Below the pieces are notes generated by a model. The model had not been told where the DNA came from, ran no database searches, and saw nothing but the letters and a program-made list of their open reading frames with translations. A stretch of 12,928 nt of DNA from Candidatus Uhrbacteria bacterium (lineage in GTDB: Bacteria; Patescibacteriota; Patescibacteriia; 2-12-FULL-60-25). How positions within the stretch are numbered: position 1 is the first letter of the stretch; each line of letters starts with the position of its first letter. The position numbers and the translations under genes were made by a program. The DNA lies in the NCBI GenBank assembly GCA_009691315.1, contig SICT01000025.1, forward strand, positions 1 to 12,928. The letters run 5' to 3'. Positions 1 through 6,751 of this stretch are shown one piece after another.

Positions 1-432
1 ATCTTGTAAACAATATTCTCTTAATTTATCAATTTCTCCTTTGCGCCAATACTCAACTGCCATCAGCCCTGTTCCGCTTTTGCCGACGCCGAGCGTGGCG
101 TGTGCAACATCATCAAGTTTGATGCGAAAGCCCAAACGCTTGTCGATTTCTGCAAGTAAATCAATCGTGGGCAGACGCATAATGTCACCCGGGTAATACG
201 ATTGCAAGCACGGATAATCAAAGCCGATTAAGTTATATCCAATGATGCGATCCGCACGTTCGAGCCTCGGCCACAGCTTAGGCAAATCCTCTTCCAGAAA
301 TGATTCGTACGTGTCTGTTTCATAAAAATACACTCCCACAAGGGAAACTTGCAGGAGTGATGGATTATACATACCCACATCTTGAAACGTATTACGCGTT
401 TCAATATCGAGCACGACTTCTTTGCGAATCAT
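1..432 (-). CDS. RNase H-fold DEDDy 3'-5' exonuclease-like protein (C-terminus off window)
   Basis: The first 144 residues are present and the gene runs off the left edge. Exonuclease motif I is DIET (D9, E11), motif II is N67-x3-FD (D72), and motif III is YCLQD (Y140, D144), giving the DEDDy acidic set of the YprB/RNase_H_2-type ribonuclease H superfamily. Such proteins are two-metal-ion nucleases acting 3'-5' on DNA or RNA. The substrate here is unknown, and a helicase or other domain could follow beyond the edge. The start is ATG at 432-430. No Shine-Dalgarno site precedes it, but a good promoter lies only 10 nt upstream, so the mRNA is probably leaderless. The gene is last in a minus-strand run and is separated from the 140-aa gene by a terminator and repeats. 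The fold is confident; the precise function is not. Confidence 0.75.
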   Translation of the reverse strand, partial: MIRKEVVLDIETRNTFQDVGMYNPSLLQVSLVGVYFYETDTYESFLEEDLPKLWPRLERADRIIGYNLIGFDYPCLQSYYPGDIMRLPTIDLLAEIDKRLGFRIKLDDVAHATLGVGKSGTGLMAVEYWRKGEIDKLREYCLQD

Positions 433-442
433 AGTAGACCAG

Positions 443-471
443 AGTATAGAGGATCGAGTATGGAGTATCAA
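443..471 (-). promoter_or_regulatory. Sigma-70-type promoter of the exonuclease gene
   Basis: On the minus strand, -35 TTGATA (466-471, 5 of 6 consensus matches) and -10 TATACT (443-448, 5 of 6) are separated by 17 nt. The start codon at 432 lies 10 nt below the -10 box, so transcription should begin within about 4 nt of the ATG. Confidence 0.65.
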
Positions 472-493
472 GTATTCGAATAACGAATGTCAT

Positions 494-649
494 ATCAGAT
501 TCCTCCTCTTAGCGGTAAGAGGAGGTTAGGAGGAGTTAAAAAATAAAAGGGTTAGGCGGTACCAGGTACCAATAATCAGGTACCAATAATCTCCAGTTTT
601 TAACTCACCTCATTCCTCTCTTTCCAAAAGAGAGGAGGTCTGATCTGAT
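494..649. repeat. Inverted pair of hairpin repeats (REP/BIME-like)
   Basis: Two related elements face each other. The left copy (494-544) starts ATCAGAT, carries a perfect 10-bp hairpin (502-511 with 516-525) and ends GAGTTAAAA. The right copy (597-649), read on the minus strand, starts ATCAGATCAGA, carries a 9-bp hairpin (615-623 with 627-635) and ends GAGTTAAAA. Together they make a large imperfect palindrome around a 52-bp core. The right copy touches the T-run of the terminator at 650-678. No gene is visible here. This is non-coding repeat DNA of REP-doublet type; any role is unknown. Confidence 0.65.
558..591. repeat. Tandem 14-bp repeat with KpnI-type palindromes
   Basis: AGGTACCAATAATC occurs twice back to back (564-577 and 578-591). 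A further GGTACC lies immediately before (558-563), giving three GGTACC palindromes in 34 bp. It sits in the core between the two inverted elements. Confidence 0.85.
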
Positions 650-678
650 AAAAAAATGCACCGCGGTGAGGCAGTGCA
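650..678 (-). terminator. Intrinsic terminator of the 140-aa gene
   Basis: On the minus strand, an 8-bp stem (671-678 with 657-664, one G-U pair) and a 6-nt loop are followed by seven T. It lies 34 nt past the stop of the gene at 713-1135. Confidence 0.85.
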
Positions 679-712
679 GAAAAGGAGTGGATCGGTTAGA
701 AGGAGCTCTCGG

Positions 713-1135
713 CTACTCCTCGTCCTCGAAGTGAGCTGGGTCGTCGTCGGCGAGATGGGGTGGACAGTAACCTAGCTCGATGTCGCGCTCTAATGCGAAG
801 GCCGCACTGTCGAAGTAGTCTCCGGGAAAGAGCCGATGATTCTCCTCTTCGATTGCCGCTTCGAGATCGCTCTGCCCCTGGTTGAAGAGGCGGACACGCG
901 GATCTTTGCAGATCACCCATTGCCCATCGATCTCCTGCTCGAAGTGGTGATCCCAGGTGATCCAGGCATCCTCGATCGATCCGGAAGCGAGATTGTCAGC
1001 GCCACGCACATTGCTCGGTGGATGTTCTTCGCTGAGCGCATGCGTGTCCGTTCCCTCCCAGACTATGTTCGTCGTGACCCTCGTGGGCCCTTCCCCCAAG
1101 CTGTTCCGGGTCGTGCAGATCACTCTGAATTTCAT
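713..1135 (-). CDS. Hypothetical 140-aa acidic soluble protein, orphan transcription unit
   Basis: I do not recognise this protein. It has no signal peptide or membrane segment and is rich in Asp and Glu, with a DDDPAHFEDEE tail. It contains a Trp/His-rich stretch (WITWDHHFEQEIDGQWV) in its middle. A Shine-Dalgarno AAAGGAGA (1141-1148) lies 5 nt before the ATG, and the gene has its own TTGACA promoter and terminator, so it is a self-contained, probably real gene. The third codon position is G or C in 30 of the first 40 codons, against 17 of 40 in neighbouring typA, which suggests acquisition from elsewhere or a different selection regime. A plus-strand open frame covering the same bases is judged a shadow because it lacks these signals. 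Confidence 0.75.
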   Translation of the reverse strand: MKFRVICTTRNSLGEGPTRVTTNIVWEGTDTHALSEEHPPSNVRGADNLASGSIEDAWITWDHHFEQEIDGQWVICKDPRVRLFNQGQSDLEAAIEEENHRLFPGDYFDSAAFALERDIELGYCPPHLADDDPAHFEDEE

Positions 1136-1180
1136 TCCGTTCTCCTTTGAAAGAGCTTGAAAAAGGGCAGTCTTTGGAAG

Positions 1181-1209
1181 ACAATATCACAAAAAAGCCG
1201 CCTTGTCAA
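1181..1209 (-). promoter_or_regulatory. Promoter of the 140-aa gene, overlapping the typA terminator
   Basis: On the minus strand there is a perfect -35 TTGACA (1204-1209), a 17-nt spacer, and -10 TATTGT (1181-1186, 4 of 6). The predicted start near 1174 gives a leader of about 40 nt containing the Shine-Dalgarno site. The -35 box lies in the loop of the typA terminator hairpin and the terminator T-run lies in the spacer. Confidence 0.65.
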
Positions 1210-1219
1210 TGTAGGCGGC
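1191..1219 (-). terminator. Intrinsic terminator of typA
   Basis: On the minus strand, stem GCCGCC/GGCGGC (1214-1219 with 1197-1202) and an 11-nt loop are followed by six T (1191-1196). It begins 19 nt past the typA stop. The stem could also form in a plus-strand transcript, but the T-run is clean only on the minus side. Confidence 0.85.
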
Positions 1220-1237
1220 CTTTGGTTTTGGATTTTG

Positions 1238-3049
1238 TTAGGCGTTGGCTGATTGGTTGGCGCGTTTGCGTTCGAAATTTTTAAGAAATTGTTTGCGGAT
1301 GCGAAGGCTTTTGGGGGTGACTTCGAGCAGTTCATCATCGCCCAGATATTCCAGCGCTTCTTCCAAGCTCATATTCCGAGGCGTATTCAATCCTTCGGCC
1401 ACGCCGTCACCTTTGGAACGCATGTTGCTCAAACGTTTTTCTTTGCAGATATTCACTTCCAGATCTTCTGGCTTGGCGTTTTGTCCGATGACCATACCCT
1501 CATATACTTTGAGGCCTGGTTCAATAAACAATTGTCCACGTTCTTGAGCTATTTGCATCCCATAACTATTTGACTCTCCCGTTTCAAAAGAAATCAGTGA
1601 GCCATGCGGAGTTCCATCGATGGAACCGATGTAGGGTCGATACCCAAGAAACAGCGCGTTCATAATCCCCTGGCCACGCGTGTCCATCATAAATTCGGTG
1701 CGATAACCGATCAAGCCGCGAGTTGGAATCACAAATTCAAGATAGGCCGTTGATCCATCCACACGCATATCTTTCATCTCTCCTTTGCGTCGGCCCATTT
1801 TCTCAATGACAGAACCGCTCATGCCTTCAGGACACTCCATTGATACTTCTTCGAATGGCTCCGTCTTATGGCTATTTTCTTCTTTAAAAATAACTTGTGG
1901 ACGTGAAACTTGAATTTCAAATCCTTCACGACGCATGCGCTCAATTAAAATCGCCAAATGCAATTCACCGCGACCACTAACAATAAACGTTCCATCCCCT
2001 GTTCCTGCTTCCACGCGCAACGCCACATCATTTTGTAATTCGCGTTCCAAACGTTCTTTAATATTACGTGAGGTGGTGAATTGGCCTTCTTGCCCGGCGA
2101 ACGGGGAAGTGTTGACACTAAAGGTCATTTTAACGGTTGGTTCTTCGATTTGAATAACCGGGAGCGCTTCTGGTTTGTCCAGGTCTGCAATGGTTTCGCC
2201 AATATTGATTTCGGGGATTCCGGCAAAGGCCACAATGTCACCGGCTGGGGCAGATTCTGTTTCCACGCGACCCATACCAATAAAAGTAAAGATATTGCTG
2301 ATTTTAGCTACAGCAAGCTTTCCTTCGCGGTTGATCCAGGTGACTGGCCCAGCTTTAAATGTTCCGCGCACCACACGTCCAATGGCCATTTTGCCTTTAT
2401 AGTTGTCATAACTAATGTTTGCTACAGAAACTTGAAGCGGGCCGTTGACGTCGACAACTGGTGCAGGAATTTCCTTGAGAATCGTATCAAATAATGGTTT
2501 GATGTTGGTCATGCCTGCGAGATTGGTGTCGAGTCCGGCCTTGCCTTGTTTGGCTGAGGCATAAATCACAGGAAAATCCGCCTGACGATCTGAGGCACCA
2601 AGATCCACGAATAAATCAAAAGTTTGATTAAGGACCCATTCTGGTCGCGCATCTGGTTTATCAATTTTGTTGATCACGACAATAATACGATGGCCAGCTT
2701 GAATGGCTTTTTTCAGCACGAAACGCGTTTGTGGCATAGGGCCTTCCTTGGCGTCTACGAGCAAGAGCGCTCCATCCACGAGATTCATAATACGTTCCAC
2801 TTCCCCACCAAAATCTGCGTGACCAGGAGTGTCCACGATATTAATTTTTGTTTCGCCTAACATCACGGCCACATTCTTAGCGAGAATCGTGATGCCGCGT
2901 TCGCGTTCCAAGGGATTTGAATCGAGAATAGTATCGCCCTCAAGCCCACGATCTTTAAACGTATCAGACTGCTTCAATAGCGAATCAGCCAGGGTTGTTT
3001 TACCGTGGTCCACATGAGCGATGATTGCAATGTTTCGAATATCAGACAT
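1238..3049 (-). CDS. typA: Ribosome-associated GTPase TypA/BipA
   Basis: This is a translational GTPase that binds the 70S ribosome and supports ribosome assembly and stress adaptation. The 603 residues match the usual family length of about 600. GTPase motifs are intact: G1 AHVDHGKTT (11-19), G2 RERGITI (49-55), G3 DTPGHADFGGEVE (73-85) and G4 NKID (127-130). Elongation-factor-like domains and the TypA C-terminal region follow (GTRGLIGYR-type motif, here TRGLIGYRTEF; C-terminus ending in NQSANA). The start is ATG at 3049-3047, giving MSDIRNIAIIAHVDHGK, the family's typical N-terminus. A possible start 12 codons upstream (3085) is rejected because those codons are the promoter. No Shine-Dalgarno site is present and the -10 box ends 8 nt before the ATG, so translation is probably leaderless. 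Flanking terminators make it monocistronic. Confidence 0.97.
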   Translation of the reverse strand: MSDIRNIAIIAHVDHGKTTLADSLLKQSDTFKDRGLEGDTILDSNPLERERGITILAKNVAVMLGETKINIVDTPGHADFGGEVERIMNLVDGALLLVDAKEGPMPQTRFVLKKAIQAGHRIIVVINKIDKPDARPEWVLNQTFDLFVDLGASDRQADFPVIYASAKQGKAGLDTNLAGMTNIKPLFDTILKEIPAPVVDVNGPLQVSVANISYDNYKGKMAIGRVVRGTFKAGPVTWINREGKLAVAKISNIFTFIGMGRVETESAPAGDIVAFAGIPEINIGETIADLDKPEALPVIQIEEPTVKMTFSVNTSPFAGQEGQFTTSRNIKERLERELQNDVALRVEAGTGDGTFIVSGRGELHLAILIERMRREGFEIQVSRPQVIFKEENSHKTEPFEEVSMECPEGMSGSVIEKMGRRKGEMKDMRVDGSTAYLEFVIPTRGLIGYRTEFMMDTRGQGIMNALFLGYRPYIGSIDGTPHGSLISFETGESNSYGMQIAQERGQLFIEPGLKVYEGMVIGQNAKPEDLEVNICKEKRLSNMRSKGDGVAEGLNTPRNMSLEEALEYLGDDELLEVTPKSLRIRKQFLKNFERKRANQSANA

Positions 3050-3057
3050 GAGCCGCA

Positions 3058-3085
3058 AGTATAATAGATTTTTAATATTTGTCAA
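3058..3085 (-). promoter_or_regulatory. typA promoter, leaderless type
   Basis: On the minus strand there is a perfect -35 TTGACA (3080-3085), a 16-nt spacer, and -10 TATACT (3058-3063). Eight bases separate the -10 from the ATG, so the predicted first base is the A of ATG or within about 2 nt of it. The -35 follows the T-run of the preceding terminator by one base. Confidence 0.75.
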
Positions 3086-3086
3086 T

Positions 3087-3120
3087 AAAAAACCCTCGCC
3101 AACCTAGATCGGTAAGGGTT
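3087..3120 (-). terminator. Intrinsic terminator of the 89-aa gene
   Basis: On the minus strand, outer stem AACCCT/AGGGTT (3115-3120 with 3091-3096) and inner pairing ACC/GGT are followed by a T-run ending at 3087. It lies 15 nt past the stop at 3136 and abuts the typA -35 box. Confidence 0.75.
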
Positions 3121-3135
3121 GAGCCTGAAAAGAAC

Positions 3136-3405
3136 CTACCGAATGACGCGTGTCATGCGGTATAGATGAGGTGTTCCGTTTCTGACCCTCACCCAGATGA
3201 GCGCGCCCGAATCATCGACCCGGGCCGTTGTCACGACATCGGACGAGATGATGAAGGTGTCATCGCCACATTCAAACGTCACCTCCCCGTTTACTTCCTG
3301 CAGTCGTTGAAGTTCAGCGGGTCCGAGGCAGACATCAGCGTAAAAGATGTGTTCGGAAGGATCTGGACCTTCCGATAGATCGAAACGATTGGTCATCAGT
3401 GGCAT
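3136..3405 (-). CDS. Hypothetical 89-aa protein, orphan transcription unit
   Basis: I do not recognise this protein. It is small and soluble, with no membrane segment. The second half alternates hydrophobic and polar residues (EVTFECGDDTFIISSDVV, then ALIWVRVRNGTPHLYRMTRVIR), which suggests a small beta-sheet domain. A strong Shine-Dalgarno AGGAGG lies about 8 nt before the ATG, and the gene has its own TTGACA promoter and terminator. It shares this layout, but no obvious sequence similarity, with the genes at 713-1135 and 10375-10770. Codon use resembles that of its neighbours (18 of the first 40 codons end in G or C). A 70-aa open frame on the plus strand here is a shadow. Confidence 0.75.
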   Translation of the reverse strand: MPLMTNRFDLSEGPDPSEHIFYADVCLGPAELQRLQEVNGEVTFECGDDTFIISSDVVTTARVDDSGALIWVRVRNGTPHLYRMTRVIR

Positions 3406-3435
3406 ATCTTGCCCTCCTCAGAACAAACAGTATCT

Positions 3436-3463
3436 AGCGTATGCTTATAGAAAGCCTTGTCAA
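3436..3463 (-). promoter_or_regulatory. Putative promoter of the 89-aa gene
   Basis: There is a perfect -35 TTGACA (3458-3463, minus strand) with the weaker -10 candidate TACGCT (3436-3441) at 16-nt spacing. TATAAG (3444-3449) is nearer consensus but is too close to this -35. The 12 bases CATTGACAAGGC are identical to those around the -35 of the 140-aa gene. A seven-T run just upstream (3470-3476) may help end the transporter-hydrolase transcript, though no clean hairpin precedes it. Confidence 0.45.
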
Positions 3464-3513
3464 TGCATAAAAAAACGCCTTTATTGAGCCATATATTTTA
3501 AATATTTTTTATT

Positions 3514-5358
3514 TTAATGAAAGATATTCACTTTTTTCGCTTGCTCCCAAAACTCCGGATGATTCATTTTTATTTTCATCCAATACCACCACTCCGCTCC
3601 CCAAAAATAAATTGAAGGCATATTCATTTTTTGCGCGTACGAAAAATTGCTTTGCATTTGAGCAAGATTGAAGGTTTTAAATTGTTGATCCAGAGGCGTG
3701 ATGTGAAGCGGAGTTTCGGCCCAGGGCTCCATTTGGAATTCACTGACGTAGACGGGTTTGATCCAGGGAGAAATCAGAGTGGCTTTAGCCGTATAAAACC
3801 AGGGTGGCAAAAACCAGTAGTGCCAAATGCCAATATAACGATTTTTGACGACGCGATACACGCTTATCCCTAATCGGTCGATGTCATGACGGAAATCAAG
3901 CCAGGTTGATAGTTCCCCTGAGTCTGTGGTGTAGATGGGATGAGTACTGAGACTCCGCACGAGTTGCATTTCTTGTTGAACAAATTCCGGCGATTGTTCA
4001 TCCCCAGTGCCAAAGGGAAATTGTGATTCATTCTCCACTTGCCACGCGATCACAGCTGGATGGTGATCATATCTTTTGATAACCGCTTTTACATATCCAA
4101 GCTGTCCTCGTTCCCGCTCATCTTTCGGGAGCGGTGTGACCCAGTTCGGGATCCAATATTCGGGCCAGCGCGGTTGTTTCGCGCCAATCGAGAGAATGAC
4201 TTTCCCCTGACGTGAAGCAATGAGGTCGAGTTGCTCATCCAAATCCTCCCAATGCAAACGTTCTTCTATCCAAATTTCTGACCAATACGCCGGAATACGA
4301 AAATTCTTTATGTGTAAATCATCAAGTGCGGCTCTTAAACCTTCTGTTGAATTGATACCGAGTGATTCTGCGTAGGGCTTGCTCCAGGTGATGCCATAGA
4401 TTGTATTTAATTTTTGTTTTTGCGGCCAGGTGATCATCATGAGTCCAAGACCGATTAAAAAAATAGCAAGTGATTTACTCACGATGACTCGAATTGAACG
4501 CTCTTCATTGAGCCATGCACGTAAACGTTTTCCACCAAACCAGGCCACCAGTGCAATCGCTCCGTATTGAACAGCTTGCAGAGCGTTGACGAGCGCCGCA
4601 CTCCCCTGCGCAATGGCGATATATATCAGCACAAAGCCAGCGCCACCAAAGATTTGACCAATGACAACCCAGCGTAGGGGCGCGGTTTCCGCGCCCTGGG
4701 TTTGGGATCCGTGCCCTGGGCGGGATGACCCCGCCCCTACCATAATTTGTATTTCTTTTCGGGCTGATGCGACAAATAATCCGATCAACACTCCCACAAT
4801 TCCTGCGGCAAAACGCGAAGTGGTGAGGACAGCAAGAAAATCTCCATGATCAAAAGCGTATTTTCCAAACGCACTAGCTGTGGCAAATAAAAATGCGGAT
4901 AAAATAGCAATGCCGATCGTTTGTCGATCGAGTTTTCCTTTTTTCCCGCCAACACTTGTGAGCAACCACGTTGCCACGAGCAAAAGAAGAAAACCGGCAA
5001 ATTGTTGGCCGGTAAATCGTTCGCCAAGAAATAAACTCGTCTCGATCAGAGTGAAGATCGGCACAAGCGATCCGACAATTGGCACAACTCGACTTGCTTC
5101 GGATCGCTTGAGCGCTTCAAAAAAGCCCCAGAGAGCAAGAACGAATAATCCACCGAACGCGATGATCGATGGATAGAGACTCAGACTTGGCCAGACCTGA
5201 ATCCAGGGAATTGCCACCACGGCGAGAAAAGAAATGCTTCCCATGAGCGCCGCGTAGGTCGCGCTCTGTTTGAAACTGGAACGCAGGAGTGTCTTGTCGA
5301 TGATAAAGGCGACTGAGTTTAAGAGATGGCCAATGATGGCAAGGAGGAGCCAGGTCAT
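3514..5358 (-). CDS. Fusion of EamA/DMT-type membrane domain and clan-A glycoside hydrolase
   Basis: A single 614-aa frame. Residues 1-311 contain ten hydrophobic segments (about 2-19, 33-51, 62-80, 91-109, 119-136, 147-165, 175-198, 231-252, 255-275, 292-311) arranged as two five-helix halves, like EamA/DMT permeases. Residues about 318-614 look like a TIM-barrel hydrolase of clan A (GH5/35/39/42-like): WQVENES places the likely acid/base at E444 and VSEFQMEPW the likely nucleophile at E540, followed by the Trp-rich FWGAEWWYW. Arg and Lys concentrate in loops 1-2, 3-4, 5-6, 7-8 and 9-10, so the positive-inside rule predicts both ends outside and the hydrolase extracellular, opposite to typical DMT proteins. 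Residues 207-229 are encoded by a palindromic repeat. The start overlaps the upstream stop (ATGA), suggesting translational coupling. Substrate and exact GH family are unknown. Confidence 0.85.
   Translation of the reverse strand: MTWLLLAIIGHLLNSVAFIIDKTLLRSSFKQSATYAALMGSISFLAVVAIPWIQVWPSLSLYPSIIAFGGLFVLALWGFFEALKRSEASRVVPIVGSLVPIFTLIETSLFLGERFTGQQFAGFLLLLVATWLLTSVGGKKGKLDRQTIGIAILSAFLFATASAFGKYAFDHGDFLAVLTTSRFAAGIVGVLIGLFVASARKEIQIMVGAGSSRPGHGSQTQGAETAPLRWVVIGQIFGGAGFVLIYIAIAQGSAALVNALQAVQYGAIALVAWFGGKRLRAWLNEERSIRVIVSKSLAIFLIGLGLMMITWPQKQKLNTIYGITWSKPYAESLGINSTEGLRAALDDLHIKNFRIPAYWSEIWIEERLHWEDLDEQLDLIASRQGKVILSIGAKQPRWPEYWIPNWVTPLPKDERERGQLGYVKAVIKRYDHHPAVIAWQVENESQFPFGTGDEQSPEFVQQEMQLVRSLSTHPIYTTDSGELSTWLDFRHDIDRLGISVYRVVKNRYIGIWHYWFLPPWFYTAKATLISPWIKPVYVSEFQMEPWAETPLHITPLDQQFKTFNLAQMQSNFSYAQKMNMPSIYFWGAEWWYWMKIKMNHPEFWEQAKKVNIFH
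4674..4740. repeat. GTAGGG-type palindromic repeat, in frame within the fusion gene
   Basis: A 67-bp element with ends GTAGGGGCG and CGCCCCTAC. It holds two hairpins (one around 4677-4696, one in the right third with GGGCGGG/CCCGCCC arms) and two CCCTGGG boxes. On the minus strand it encodes residues 207-229 of the EamA-hydrolase protein without a stop or frameshift, in the loop between TM7 and TM8. A relative with the same architecture lies at 6752-6820. Confidence 0.85.
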
Positions 5359-6704
5359 AAAGTGATTGTATCACCAAATCGCGGAACATCAGCCGGAATA
5401 TTCGTTTTCTGTGTCATACGAGTGGCGAGGGCGATTGCCGCTCCTTCCTCACCGTGCGTGCAATAAATGTGTGATGGTTTGTGCGTTGCATTTAAAACCC
5501 AATTCACCAATTTCGTTTGATCGGCGTGCGCGCTGTAGGCACCAATACTCAGGATCGTCGCTTTTACATTGATTCGTTCGCCTAGTACCTCGACCATTTT
5601 CTTTCCTTCATATAATTGATGACCAAGCGTGTGTTTGGCTTGATAGCCGATGATCAGTACGGTCGAAGCCGGATCGCCCAAATACCGAAGTAAATGATGC
5701 TGGATACGACCGCCGTTCATCATGCCTGCTCCGGCAATAATAATTTTTGGTTTCGGTGCCTCATTAATCAATTTTGATTCATCGCGCGTGCGACAAAGTT
5801 TGAGTGAGGAGAAATCCATGAAATTTTCGCCTTTCAGCACATGTGCGGTTGCGTCTTCATCATAATATTGTGGATAGCGTTCAATCACATCTGCCGTTTG
5901 AATAGCCATGGGACTATCGAGATATACGGGCACGCTTGGAATAAATTTTTTCTCCATCAAATCATGTAATTCATATAAGAGCTGCTGTGTGCGTTCAATC
6001 GCAAATGCGGGAATGACGAGCGCACCTTTTTGTCGAATCGTTTTGATCACCATATCTCTTAATTTTGTTTCGCGTGTGGATTCATCTTCATGAACCCGAT
6101 TCCCATATGTTGATTCGGTGATGAGAACATCCGTTTCTGGAAGAGCGACGGTCTCGCGTAAAATAGGTACGTGTTGATTGCCCACATCACCAGAAAAAAC
6201 AGCCGTGCCATTCCCCTGTTCGCTGATACGGATAAATGCACTCCCAAAAATATGACCCGCATCTTCTAGATTAATGGAAAGATTTCCAAGTTTCATGACG
6301 CGATCATAATCCAGCGCTTTGAAGCGGGTCAGGGTGTCTTGAATATCTTGTGATTCGTATAGCATGGGACGATACTGCCGCCGATGCTCGTCCCGCATGA
6401 TGTGAAAGGCATCTTCAAGCACAATCTTCGTCAGATCAGCGGTTGGTGGAGTCAGGTAGATTTTTCCTTTAAATCCGTCCTTGATCAGTTTGGGCAAACG
6501 GCCCACATGATCAAGATGTGCATGGGTGATGAAAACCGCGTCAATCGTTTTTGGATCAAACCCAAACGGCTGGAAATTTCGTGCCTCGACAAAGGCTGAG
6601 CCTTGGAAAGCGCCACAATCAACCAAGATGCGTGTGCCGCTCGTCTCCACAAAATAACAGGAGCCCGTCACTTCGCGTGCGGCACCAAAGAAGGAAATGC
6701 GCAT
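5355..6704 (-). CDS. Beta-CASP metallo-beta-lactamase ribonuclease (CPSF73/YSH1-like)
   Basis: A 449-aa zinc-dependent hydrolase with the full motif set of the RNA-processing beta-CASP family: D29, THAHLDH (H61, H63, D65, H66), H151 in DAGH, D173 in GDVG, motif A E197 in ESTYG, motif B H393 in SAHAD, and motif C H417 in HGE. The MBL core is split by the beta-CASP cap (about 200-355), with the RMMBL tail at the end. Bacterial members are cytoplasmic and are expected to process or degrade RNA; the substrate here is unknown. It is the first gene of an operon, its TGA overlapping the ATG of the transporter-hydrolase fusion by 4 nt. An extended -10 (TGGTATAAT) lies 11 nt before the ATG and there is no Shine-Dalgarno site, so the mRNA is probably leaderless or nearly so. 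Confidence 0.93.
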   Translation of the reverse strand: MRISFFGAAREVTGSCYFVETSGTRILVDCGAFQGSAFVEARNFQPFGFDPKTIDAVFITHAHLDHVGRLPKLIKDGFKGKIYLTPPTADLTKIVLEDAFHIMRDEHRRQYRPMLYESQDIQDTLTRFKALDYDRVMKLGNLSINLEDAGHIFGSAFIRISEQGNGTAVFSGDVGNQHVPILRETVALPETDVLITESTYGNRVHEDESTRETKLRDMVIKTIRQKGALVIPAFAIERTQQLLYELHDLMEKKFIPSVPVYLDSPMAIQTADVIERYPQYYDEDATAHVLKGENFMDFSSLKLCRTRDESKLINEAPKPKIIIAGAGMMNGGRIQHHLLRYLGDPASTVLIIGYQAKHTLGHQLYEGKKMVEVLGERINVKATILSIGAYSAHADQTKLVNWVLNATHKPSHIYCTHGEEGAAIALATRMTQKTNIPADVPRFGDTITL

Positions 6705-6715
6705 AAAGTCATTTG

Positions 6716-6724
6716 ATTATACCA
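6716..6724 (-). promoter_or_regulatory. Extended -10 promoter of the beta-CASP operon
   Basis: The minus strand reads TGGTATAAT, a perfect -10 with the TG extension. No good -35 is seen at 16-18 nt, as is common for extended -10 promoters. Eleven bases separate the -10 from the ATG, predicting a leader of about 5 nt. Confidence 0.7.
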
Positions 6725-6751
6725 CGTTTTTCTGGCATTCTTGTGGTCATT

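Noticed and set aside
836..1150. Plus-strand open frame opposite the 140-aa gene
   Set aside because: No ribosome site or promoter; the minus-strand gene has promoter, Shine-Dalgarno and terminator.
3050..3085. Longer typA start adding 12 codons
   Set aside because: The extension is made of the -10 box and spacer of the promoter, and TypA proteins begin at the IRNIAIIAHVDHGK region.
3470..3513. Intrinsic terminator after the fusion gene
   Set aside because: There is a seven-T run, but I cannot find a convincing hairpin before it, so it is only mentioned with the neighbouring promoter.
5355..5357. Alternative genetic code (UGA read as glycine, as in some Patescibacteria)
   Set aside because: TGA ends the beta-CASP gene exactly at the conserved family end and overlaps the next start; other genes end normally as well.
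4661..5389. Several open frames overlapping the fusion gene on both strands
   Set aside because: They lack start signals and family features; the 614-aa frame accounts for the region.
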